From contig JBBRES010000023.1 in NCBI GenBank assembly GCA_038202665.1, forward strand, positions 1 through 19,197: a stretch of DNA of 19,197 nucleotides, in the 5' to 3' direction. Position numbers and translations under genes: made by a program. The DNA comes from Kapaibacterium sp038202665. GTDB lineage: Bacteria > Bacteroidota > Ignavibacteria > Kapaibacteriales > Kapaibacteriaceae. Within the stretch, counting starts at the first letter, position 1. Each line of letters begins with the position of its first letter. This document shows, one piece after another, positions 8,999 through 16,283 of this stretch. Under the pieces are notes generated by a model. That model made no database searches and had not been told where the DNA came from. It saw only the letters and a program-made list of their open reading frames with translations.

Positions 8999-9003
8999 AA
9001 GGG
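8999..9003 (+). promoter_or_regulatory. Ribosome-binding site deciding the sigma-factor start
   Basis: AAGGG ends 6 nt before the GTG at 9010. It picks out that GTG over the ATG at 8806, which lies deep inside the YIP1 gene. Confidence 0.55.
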
Positions 9004-9009
9004 CTGACA

Positions 9010-9579
9010 GTGAAACCAACGGCACGGCATATTGCACAACCACTCACCGATGAAAACATCGATGCGGTGGTGCTTGCATTCCGTGACGGAGATCGCGACG
9101 CCTTTCGTCTGTTGTACGACGAGTACTATGCTCGTGTGTACCGGTTTTGTTTGCGCATGGTTGTAGACGAGGCGGTCGCGAAGGACGCGTTTCAAGAGAC
9201 ATTCATTCGCATGTTCGAGCATCGCGCCTCGCTGCGGGGCGTCAACGTTCGGTCATGGCTCTTTAGCATCGCACGGCGGGTGTGTTTGAACATGATTCGT
9301 GCGAAGCGTGGCGGACATGAATCATTCGACGAGACCTATCACGGACTGGGTGATGCGGAAGAGAACGACGTGGCCTTGCGTCAGCAGATAGACAAGGCAC
9401 TTGCCCAGTTGCCGGTGGCACTTCGTGAGTCGCTCGTCCTCCGAGAGTTCGAAGGATATACCTATCAGGAGATTGCCGACACGGTCGGAATCGACCTCTC
9501 ACTTGCCAAAGTGCGCGTGTATCGAGCACGACTCATGATGCGCAAGATCCTTGCTCCTATCCTGGAGCACGAACGATGA
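9010..9579 (+). CDS. ECF-type RNA polymerase sigma factor (sigma-70 family)
   Basis: A 189-residue extracytoplasmic-function sigma factor, of normal length for the class. Region 2 spans about residues 20-100: 'FRDGDRDAFRLLYDEYY' (2.1), 'DAFQETFIRMFEH' (2.2/2.3) and 'RSWLFSIARRVCLNMIRAKR' (2.4, -10 recognition). Region 4 spans about 125-182, with 'LAQLPVALRESLVLREFEGYTYQEIADTVG' split by the helix-turn-helix that reads the -35 element and the recognition helix 'DLSLAKVRVYRARLMMRK'. There is no C-terminal extension or SnoaL domain. The chosen start is GTG with AAGGG 6 nt upstream; an upstream extension to 8806 would be translated from the YIP1 gene's other frame and is not family-like. The stop overlaps the next ATG as ATGA (9576-9579), so the partner downstream is translationally coupled and is probably its regulator. 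Target genes cannot be read from the sequence; the secretion/TonB genes further downstream are a possibility only. Confidence 0.93.
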   Translation: MKPTARHIAQPLTDENIDAVVLAFRDGDRDAFRLLYDEYYARVYRFCLRMVVDEAVAKDAFQETFIRMFEHRASLRGVNVRSWLFSIARRVCLNMIRAKRGGHESFDETYHGLGDAEENDVALRQQIDKALAQLPVALRESLVLREFEGYTYQEIADTVGIDLSLAKVRVYRARLMMRKILAPILEHER

Positions 9580-10877
9580 TCTTAGACCTCCTCATATCAC
9601 GTTATCTCGATAGCGAACTCACGGAAGAAGAAGATCGCGAACTCCGATCGATCACGAGCGCCGACCCAGAGGCTCGCGAAGCGTTCGACCAAGCGGTCCT
9701 GCTTCACATTGCCATGCGCTGCGAGGATCCCGAGATTGACGTGCCGGCAGATCTTGTACAGGATACCAGAAGCTTGGTTCTCGATAAGATCGACGCCCTT
9801 CCAGCACCGCAGCACATTGCCCCTAAGAGCATGGCGCGGCGCGCACGCGCTGTTGCGGCGCTGGTTGCCTTGCTGCTTATCCTTGCGCTGCCCATCGATG
9901 AGCTCACAAGGGAGTACGGAGCGCAGACTGCTTACCTCCAGCAGGGACGCACTGAGCTACAGAATGAAAACACGCGCCCAATGAACGAGCAGAGAACTCG
10001 AAGAATCCATGGCAATCAGAGAATCGTGGAGTATGGCGCAGTAGCGGCACCACGTGCATCAAGTGTCACTCAACCCACGCCCCAACCCATTCTTGCAACT
10101 CTTTCACCAGACTCATTCCACGGCCAAGCAATCCTCGATGTAGCACAGGCCCTTGCACGTCCTCGTGTCGCACCAAGCGTTGCACATCCTAGCGTCGTAC
10201 GAGCAAGTGCCGCACTTCCAAGTGTCGCACAAAGTTCTCCTCGTGTTGCACCAGGTGAAACGAATGCTCCTGCACAAAGTGAAGACGTCCCTCTCCTCCT
10301 TACCACCTTCTACACTTCTTCCGTCCAGGGTTCGCTTGAGACAGTTTCCGCCATTACTCAGATCTCACAGAGTATCGGGTATGGACTGAGCGATAGGAGT
10401 TTTGTGGGACTGGAAGTTGGGGCCATGCAGTACACGGTGGATCGGGTGATGCATACAACGGTGCGTACGGACGGAGAATCGGACGTTGCGATGCGTGAGA
10501 CGGTGGTTCGTTCATCAACGACAAGTGGCGGAAAGCTGTCGCCAACGTCTACGCCGGCGGGAACATTTACCCAGATATCAACGCGCATTGTAGACCAACA
10601 AAGTGTGGCATGGGGAGCGGCATTCTATCAGCGACCAATTGTGCACGCAGGTGCCATGGCAATGCTTGGTAGGGTAGGAGTGGGCGCGGGAATGGACGGA
10701 ATGCTGGCCTACGGTAGGCTCCAAGCCGAATACCGGGTCCTTCCGATTCTCTCTGTTACCATGGGCGCCGAGGCACGCTATGCACCAATGCGAACCGGTG
10801 CCGTTTCAGGCCAACAAAGCGGTCAGTCCTATGGCGGCTTCCTTTCAATGGTCTACGGCATACAATTGAGCCTTTAA
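9576..10877 (+). CDS. Anti-sigma-like transmembrane protein with beta-barrel-like C-terminus
   Basis: 433 residues, overlapping the sigma gene by 4 nt (ATGA), the usual position of an anti-sigma factor. Residues 1-75 are acidic and helical ('ISRYLDSELTEEEDRELRS', 'DPEAREAFDQA'), resembling the anti-sigma/FecR N-terminal helices but without the zinc H-x3-C-x2-C motif (only His44 and Cys49 occur, wrongly spaced). One inner-membrane helix covers about 90-107. Residues 110-240 form a low-complexity Arg/Gln then Pro/Ala/Val/Ser linker with a pentapeptide repeat. Residues ~255-433 alternate hydrophobic and polar with many Gly and aromatic residues ('SIGYGLSDRSFVGLEVGAMQY', 'GRLQAEYRVLPILSVTMGAEARYAPM', 'YGGFLSMVYGIQLSL'), the look of a small 6-8-stranded outer-membrane barrel. 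The anti-sigma role follows from context; the barrel is an inference from pattern. A plain periplasmic beta domain remains possible. No terminator was found after the stop. Confidence 0.7.
   Translation: MILDLLISRYLDSELTEEEDRELRSITSADPEAREAFDQAVLLHIAMRCEDPEIDVPADLVQDTRSLVLDKIDALPAPQHIAPKSMARRARAVAALVALLLILALPIDELTREYGAQTAYLQQGRTELQNENTRPMNEQRTRRIHGNQRIVEYGAVAAPRASSVTQPTPQPILATLSPDSFHGQAILDVAQALARPRVAPSVAHPSVVRASAALPSVAQSSPRVAPGETNAPAQSEDVPLLLTTFYTSSVQGSLETVSAITQISQSIGYGLSDRSFVGLEVGAMQYTVDRVMHTTVRTDGESDVAMRETVVRSSTTSGGKLSPTSTPAGTFTQISTRIVDQQSVAWGAAFYQRPIVHAGAMAMLGRVGVGAGMDGMLAYGRLQAEYRVLPILSVTMGAEARYAPMRTGAVSGQQSGQSYGGFLSMVYGIQLSL
10167..10238 (+). repeat. Degenerate 15-nt tandem repeat in the anti-sigma linker
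   Basis: About five in-frame copies encode pentapeptides of the form V/A-V/A-x-P/A-S: VAPS, VAHPS, VVRAS, AALPS and VAQSS (residues 198-221). It forms part of the periplasmic linker between the membrane helix and the C-terminal domain. Confidence 0.6.
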
Positions 10878-10887
10878 CACACCCTTC

Positions 10888-10922
10888 TTGACCAAACGCA
10901 GTATTGTTTTTATGTTATATTG
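10888..10922 (+). promoter_or_regulatory. Candidate promoter for the downstream secretion/TonB genes
   Basis: In the 84-nt gap after the anti-sigma gene, TTGACC (10888-10893, 5 of 6 to the -35 consensus) is followed after 17 nt by TATGTT (10911-10916, 4 of 6). An overlapping TATATTG (10916-10922) resembles the Bacteroidetes -7 element. The gap is AT-richer than its surroundings and holds no terminator. A start near 10923-10930 would leave a leader of about 32-40 nt before the ATG at 10962. Confidence 0.5.
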
Positions 10923-10961
10923 CGCGTCCTCTGAAGGGGAATTTCGATTTGAATTAATGGG

Positions 10962-13031
10962 ATGAACATGGGACGTTTTTACTCGCTGTACCGTACATAC
11001 AGCCTTTTAGCCTTTGCTGCATTCGCAGCAACGACGGCGTTTGCGCAACAAGCAGCACATCGCAACAACTCTACAATCCTCGCACCTCGAGTAAGTCCGT
11101 TCGCTCCAGTTCGTGGCGTGCTGCCATCCAGCATCACACCTGAGAACTTTGAGGGTTGGAAGGTGGCAGGGTCGTCCATCGTTGCCAAGCGCGACATTCC
11201 GAAGGTGTTACTTGCAGAGAATCTGCAAGAGACGGCACCCGGAGTAAAGGTTGGCTATACATTCTATGATTTCCAAACCAATGCTTGCATGATGAACCGT
11301 CTCCAAACGGTTGATGATGCGGGAACACCGTATGTACAAATGGTGTGGATGGCAGCGAAAGATGCAACGCGGGATGCGGCTACGCGCACGCCCGGGTTCA
11401 ACATCTCCCGCGGTACGCATTACACCTACCTCGAACTTTCCAATCCCAGCGCCCCAACCGTTCAAGCAACGGATTGGAAAAAAGTTTCTGCAGAGACAGA
11501 GCGTACTGGTTGGCCGAACCTCGTTCAATTCAAAGATGGCGGCGTAGGGTATTGCACGCACTCGCCTGTGAAGTTCTGGCGCAACGACGGACTGGGTTCA
11601 GATGGCTTCCTCAATACGTCGACGGTTGCGACAGAGGCAGACAGTGCCTTCTGGCCGCGCGTCGCGATGGATGGTGATGGCAATCTTCACATGATCTACA
11701 ATCGTCGAATTCCAACCGGTACAACGGCGGCAGATCAGGTCGCGTATCGTCGTTCGAAAGATGGCGGAGAGACATGGGAACCAGAGATCTTGTTCACGGG
11801 CCCAACAGGACTTGGATCGACAACCGGACTTCCGGGCGGCGTTGGCGGCGATACGTATCACGTGACCGCTCGTGGGAAGAACGTTGTCGTTACATACATG
11901 GATGGTTCACTTCGCCTTCTCTCTCGCAAGTCGACAGATGCGGGGGCCACATGGGACAATGCGAACTTCAAACTTGTTTTTGCAGCAAATGAAAAGTTTA
12001 TCGATTCAACAGTCTACACAGCAGGTGGGATCGATAGCATCACGGTGCACTCCGACACTGTGGTTGGACCTTCGTCGCACGTAGATGTTATTATCGATTC
12101 TGATGGTCTCGCGCACTATGTTTTTGGCAGTCTGCTTTCGTATGTCATCCAAAAAGGTCCGAAGACACCAGATGCTGCAAACCCACGCCGAGGAACGATC
12201 TTTACGCTTGAACGCAATGAATGGCTGAAGGACATGGGGATGATTCATTTCCGTGAGGGAGACAGCATCCTTACGTTTATGGCTCCTCCCGCGGGAGGGT
12301 CCTGGGATGGTAATGGTTGGGTAATCAACCGACGCATCTTCTCTGGCGTTAGCCGTTGGCCGCAACTTGGTATGGATGCGAACGATAACATCTACCTTGC
12401 TTATGGTTCGGTGAAGAATGGCGACGTGAAGTCCATGCAAGTAGACACAACACCTACGTTCTCGCAAACAGAGCCAGACACACTCGTGACGCTCGATGCA
12501 CTATATGGTCACGTCTATCTTACGCACAAGCTAAAAAACTTTAGTCGCTGGTCGCAGCCGCTCGACATCACACCTGCCGGCATGAATTGTCAGTTCGCTA
12601 CGGTGATGGATACGGTAATGAATGGCTTCATCTCAATCGGCTACGGCGCAAGCCCAACGCCTGGAGACCGCGTTACCAATGTTGAAACAGCCGTAGACAC
12701 AACAGGTATCTACTTCTACAACTTCCCGACGAGCGCACTCAACGTGATCAGCTCAGTATCGGAAGAACGTGAATTGAAGGCATCTATCAACATGGTGCCG
12801 AACCCTGCTAACGAGGTTGCAACGCTCACCATCGACGGTGTAACGAATGGAAAAGTGACGGTGTCCATTGTTACAACGCTTGGCGAGACAGTATTGAGCT
12901 CAAGCAATCAGATGAATGGCGGATCTTGGACGGTATCGATCCCCACACAGCAGTTGGCATCTGGAACCTACTTCTGCTTGATCGAACAAAACGGATTGCG
13001 CACAACGCGCTCCCTGTCGGTCATCCACTAA
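10962..13031 (+). CDS. Secreted Asp-box (BNR/sialidase-like) protein with T9SS sorting domain
   Basis: 689 residues. A signal peptide (about 1-28) ends in 'ATTAFA'. The body contains Asp-box motifs S-x-D-x-G-x-T-W at residues 265-272 (SKDGGETW) and 324-331 (STDAGATW), which mark beta-propeller proteins such as sialidases and photosynthesis-stability factor-like folds. Segments such as 'WPRVAMDGDGNLHMIYN' and 'WPQLGMDANDNIYLAYG' are the blade-like repeats. Sialidase catalytic residues are not identifiable, so enzyme activity should not be assumed. Residues 609-689 are a T9SS type A sorting domain ('MVPNPANEVATLTI', 'LASGTYFCLIEQNG', terminal 'TRSLSVIH'), so the protein is expected at the cell surface. 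GGGA ends 6 nt before the in-frame ATG at 10968, so translation may start there (687 residues). The receptor gene follows after 55 nt with no terminator, suggesting one operon. Confidence 0.85.
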   Translation: MNMGRFYSLYRTYSLLAFAAFAATTAFAQQAAHRNNSTILAPRVSPFAPVRGVLPSSITPENFEGWKVAGSSIVAKRDIPKVLLAENLQETAPGVKVGYTFYDFQTNACMMNRLQTVDDAGTPYVQMVWMAAKDATRDAATRTPGFNISRGTHYTYLELSNPSAPTVQATDWKKVSAETERTGWPNLVQFKDGGVGYCTHSPVKFWRNDGLGSDGFLNTSTVATEADSAFWPRVAMDGDGNLHMIYNRRIPTGTTAADQVAYRRSKDGGETWEPEILFTGPTGLGSTTGLPGGVGGDTYHVTARGKNVVVTYMDGSLRLLSRKSTDAGATWDNANFKLVFAANEKFIDSTVYTAGGIDSITVHSDTVVGPSSHVDVIIDSDGLAHYVFGSLLSYVIQKGPKTPDAANPRRGTIFTLERNEWLKDMGMIHFREGDSILTFMAPPAGGSWDGNGWVINRRIFSGVSRWPQLGMDANDNIYLAYGSVKNGDVKSMQVDTTPTFSQTEPDTLVTLDALYGHVYLTHKLKNFSRWSQPLDITPAGMNCQFATVMDTVMNGFISIGYGASPTPGDRVTNVETAVDTTGIYFYNFPTSALNVISSVSEERELKASINMVPNPANEVATLTIDGVTNGKVTVSIVTTLGETVLSSSNQMNGGSWTVSIPTQQLASGTYFCLIEQNGLRTTRSLSVIH

Positions 13032-13074
13032 GAGTCGGTCCATCGAACACACAGAATTAGAGAACGCATTCTTC

Positions 13075-13080
13075 AGGAGA
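13075..13080 (+). promoter_or_regulatory. Strong Shine-Dalgarno of the TonB-dependent receptor
   Basis: AGGAGA ends 6 nt before the ATG at 13087, the best ribosome-binding site in the window. It fixes the start and shows that this organism does use Shine-Dalgarno pairing. Confidence 0.75.
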
Positions 13081-13086
13081 ACTTGC

Positions 13087-16000
13087 ATGACGCGTAGGCT
13101 ACTCGTTGTCGTCGCTGTCCTTGGGTTGGTAAGCACGACCGCATACGCAGGCATCTACGGGACACTCACCGGGAAGGTCCTGGATAAGGATAAGAAGCCG
13201 GTTTCCGGCGCTTCCATTCGCATCTTGGGTACGCCTCGCGGCGGCTTTACCAAGCTCGATGGGAAGTACACGATCGTGAACATCAACTCGGGCAAGTGGG
13301 ACGTACGAGTCACCGCTGTTGGGTATGATACCGTTGTACGATCTGGCGTCCAAATCGGTGCGGACGAGACCGTTACGCTCAATGTCACGCTGGACCAAGG
13401 TGGCGGCCTTCTGATGAAAGAAGTCGTCTTCAGCGCTGAGCGAATCATGGTGTCGTCTACGGTGCAGGGTACCACACAGAAAATCGGAAGCGAAACTCTC
13501 CAGAACATGGCCATCAACAGCGTAGCCGACATGGTAGGTAGGCAAGCAGGCGTTGAAAGTAAAGATGGTGGATTTGTTATTCGCGGATCACGTTCATCGG
13601 AAACGCAAGTACTTGTAGACGGACTAACGGTAACAGATCAGTTCACAGGCGGACTTGGTAATACTGGTGGTGCGTTCTCTACTACAATGCCATCGCCGTT
13701 TGCAACTGAAGAAGTTCAAACGAAGACGGGTGGTTTCGGTGCTGAGTATGGAAACGCCATTGGTGGTATCGTGAACACCATTGTCAAAACTGGGCGTACG
13801 GACCGTTTTGAAGGACTTGTTCGTATTGCAGCCGATGTACCGTTTATGTGGGGAACTGCTGGTAATGGAGTCAAGGCCGGCTCGCCACATCAGGCCATCG
13901 TCGACGTAACGCTCGGAGGGCCACTTGGAATATCCAACTCCACGTTCTTCGTTGCCGTTCGCAACCAATATCAGAACTATCGCAACTACGGTTTGCAAGT
14001 ACTGGATCCAATTGGAAACAACCTAGGCCAAATGCCTGACAATCGAACATGGAGTCGTAACCTAACGGGTCGATTGAAATTTGGAATATCTGACAAGATA
14101 TTCTTGCTCGTTGGTGGTATGTACGGCATGGGTAGCTTCGAGCGCTCAAGCTGGGGTTGGCTCTACGCTAACGGCCAGGGCCAAAAAACAGACGGAAGTG
14201 GCAATGCGATTCTAGACGGAAATGGCCAAGTTCAGTACAATGGTGTTCCAGAACGAGCAGCTAAGCAGCTCGCTATTCAGGAGTATTCGAACAACGCCTT
14301 CGCTCAGATCAATCATACCCTTGGTCAAGGCAATGCATTTTACGAACTGCGCCTCTCGATCAATAATAAGACGACGGAAATCAGCAAGCGTAAGGACGGG
14401 AATGCTCCTGGACTACTAAGTGGTTTCGACCTGTATCAGCCGGAAGACAAATTGAAAATCGAAGGTGATAAGTTCGTGGCTGGTGCGGACCGTATCCTTG
14501 ATGCTTGGGGCATTGTTCGTCCGATCAGATACACATCTGATTACCTAGCGCGATATGAGCAGAGCGCACGAAATCCTCAAACCGGATACGTGGAAGGTCA
14601 GGGCGACGCGTTCTCAACAACGAACCCATACGGGCTGCAAAATTACTTCTTCGCACAAGGGAATGAAGGTGGCGTGGATTTCCGTAGCCAAAAGTTCTGG
14701 CAGGTTGACGGTAGCATCACGAACAGTATCGAAGTGGGCGAGACCAAGCACGTGATTAAGGCGGGGGCGGAACTTCGTTTGTTCCGATTTACGCGCCACT
14801 CCAACTCGAATCCTTGGGATGGACTTCCATTCTATGATGTTTACGGTCCTGACTTCGGTGGCAACCTCTACGCAGATGATGTACAGGGCATTCCCGCATC
14901 AAAAATAAAGACGCAATCCGAAGCACCGTACACGCCTACAACTGCGGGTGCGTTCGTTCAAGATCAGATCTTGTTCAAAGGACTGGTCTTCACACCGGGT
15001 GTGCGCTTTGACTATTTGAACGCGAGTGCCATCTATCGCACACAGTTCATTCCGTTCGTACCCTTTGGTGCGGCTGAAGGGTTTGCGAGCACGAAGGCAA
15101 AGTTGTACATCAGCCCGCGTATTAGCATTGCGTATCCGATCTCTGAGCGTCAGAACATTCGACTCTCCTACGGTATCTATTATCAAGCGCCACCCTGGAA
15201 CGACTTCTATGACGGATTCAATTCAATCCTTCTTCGTGGTCAATCGCTTGGTAATCCGAACATGGAGATGCAACGTACAAATCAGTATGAAGTGTCCTAC
15301 AACCATCAGTTGAACGACAACCTTGCGATTACCATTACGGGATACTACAAGGACATTTACAATCAGAGCGGATTGGCTTTTGTACGCGCTGTACCGGATC
15401 CATACTATCAGCAAGTACTTGCTGATTATGGTAATAACCGAGGCCTGGAATTCACATTCCAAAAGCGCATGATGGATAACTGGGCGTTGACGTTCAACTA
15501 CGTGTTAGCCTCGGCCCAAGGTACTGCTGTGAGTTCGGGTGTTGCGGTTGCACTAGATCCATACACGGGAAATCCTGCGTATCCGGTGACAGACTTTCCA
15601 TTGGATAACGACCGTCGCCACCGTCTCAATGCGAACTTCACGTTGCAGTGGAACAAAGACGAAGGACCTGCAATTTCGGGCGTCCGCTTCTTGCAGTTCT
15701 TCACAGTCAATATCTCTGGTACGTATAACTCAGGTTTACCATACACGCCAGTGAACGGACAAGGACAAGCAGTTGGCGAGATCAATGCTGCACGATTCCC
15801 TTCTAATTGGGGATCAGAAATGCGTGTTTCGCGTCGCTTCCCGCTTCAGGATCTGTTGGGCGGAAACACGTCCGTTGAGCTCTTCATGGACGTCACTAAC
15901 CTCTTGAACCTTACTGCTCCAGTAAGCTTCTATACTCGAACTGGCAGCCCAGATTACGACGGTAATGCACTGAACCGTATTCCAGGTGACTTTTCATCGA

Positions 16001-16233
16001 CAACCTTCTTCAAAGACGGAGACCCAAGTCGGAAAGAGACCTTTAGCTCTGCACAGTATGATCGGGTCGGTCAGCGCCTTTACAGTGAAGCTGCAGACCT
16101 CAATAACGACGGATTGCAAACTCCTGATGAGACGTATGCCGGATACCAGCGATATGTGAACACGGTGGTAGCTCGCCGCGGTAACTATCAGTATCCACGT
16201 CAGGTCTACTTCGGCGTCACATTCCGGTTCTAA
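13087..16233 (+). CDS. TonB-dependent outer-membrane receptor with carboxypeptidase-regulatory-like domain
   Basis: 1048 residues. A signal peptide ends at AYA (residues 1-21). Residues ~25-103 form a carboxypeptidase regulatory-like (CarboxypepD_reg) beta-sandwich ('GKVLDKDKKPVSGASIRILG', 'WDVRVTAVGYDTVV'). The plug lies at about 130-236 ('FVIRGSRSSETQVLVDGLTV', 'GGFGAEYGNAIGGIVNTIVK'), followed by a ~22-strand barrel to the terminal 'VYFGVTFRF' with the C-terminal Phe used by the BAM machinery. Such receptors use TonB-ExbBD energy for uptake or export across the outer membrane. There is no STN signalling domain, so direct FecA-like control of the nearby sigma factor is not supported. It resembles Oar-like receptors rather than classical SusC; no SusD-like lipoprotein follows. 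A perfect EF-hand-type loop, D-x-N-x-D-G...E (1004-1015), sits near the last strands. Substrate unknown. The next gene begins within about 50 nt. Confidence 0.93.
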   Translation: MTRRLLVVVAVLGLVSTTAYAGIYGTLTGKVLDKDKKPVSGASIRILGTPRGGFTKLDGKYTIVNINSGKWDVRVTAVGYDTVVRSGVQIGADETVTLNVTLDQGGGLLMKEVVFSAERIMVSSTVQGTTQKIGSETLQNMAINSVADMVGRQAGVESKDGGFVIRGSRSSETQVLVDGLTVTDQFTGGLGNTGGAFSTTMPSPFATEEVQTKTGGFGAEYGNAIGGIVNTIVKTGRTDRFEGLVRIAADVPFMWGTAGNGVKAGSPHQAIVDVTLGGPLGISNSTFFVAVRNQYQNYRNYGLQVLDPIGNNLGQMPDNRTWSRNLTGRLKFGISDKIFLLVGGMYGMGSFERSSWGWLYANGQGQKTDGSGNAILDGNGQVQYNGVPERAAKQLAIQEYSNNAFAQINHTLGQGNAFYELRLSINNKTTEISKRKDGNAPGLLSGFDLYQPEDKLKIEGDKFVAGADRILDAWGIVRPIRYTSDYLARYEQSARNPQTGYVEGQGDAFSTTNPYGLQNYFFAQGNEGGVDFRSQKFWQVDGSITNSIEVGETKHVIKAGAELRLFRFTRHSNSNPWDGLPFYDVYGPDFGGNLYADDVQGIPASKIKTQSEAPYTPTTAGAFVQDQILFKGLVFTPGVRFDYLNASAIYRTQFIPFVPFGAAEGFASTKAKLYISPRISIAYPISERQNIRLSYGIYYQAPPWNDFYDGFNSILLRGQSLGNPNMEMQRTNQYEVSYNHQLNDNLAITITGYYKDIYNQSGLAFVRAVPDPYYQQVLADYGNNRGLEFTFQKRMMDNWALTFNYVLASAQGTAVSSGVAVALDPYTGNPAYPVTDFPLDNDRRHRLNANFTLQWNKDEGPAISGVRFLQFFTVNISGTYNSGLPYTPVNGQGQAVGEINAARFPSNWGSEMRVSRRFPLQDLLGGNTSVELFMDVTNLLNLTAPVSFYTRTGSPDYDGNALNRIPGDFSSTTFFKDGDPSRKETFSSAQYDRVGQRLYSEAADLNNDGLQTPDETYAGYQRYVNTVVARRGNYQYPRQVYFGVTFRF

Positions 16234-16274
16234 TCAAGATGAGAACGAACGAAATGAATAAGAACATCAAACAC

Positions 16275-16278
16275 GGAG
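16275..16278 (+). promoter_or_regulatory. Ribosome-binding site choosing the last gene's start
   Basis: GGAG ends 5 nt before the ATG at 16284. The in-frame ATGs at 16239 and 16254 lack such a site. Confidence 0.45.
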
Positions 16279-16283
16279 TAGGT

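Noticed and set aside
8806..9009. Upstream extension of the sigma factor to an ATG at 8806
   Set aside because: It overlaps the YIP1 gene by 151 nt in another frame, and the extra residues are not sigma-like. The GTG at 9010 has a good ribosome-binding site.
10895..10928. ECF-type promoter (AAC ... CGTC) upstream of 10962, as evidence that the nearby sigma factor drives the secretion genes
   Set aside because: The two elements are 27 nt apart, not the 16-17 nt required. No similar pair was found at 8957-9009.
10957..10965. Two-codon upstream ORF (ATG GGA TGA) overlapping the ATG at 10962
   Set aside because: It could act in start selection but has no supporting signal and is likely a coincidence.
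13053..13072. Inverted repeat AGAAT/ATTCT between the Asp-box gene and the receptor
   Set aside because: A 5-bp AT-rich stem with no T-tract is expected by chance and gives no usable terminator.
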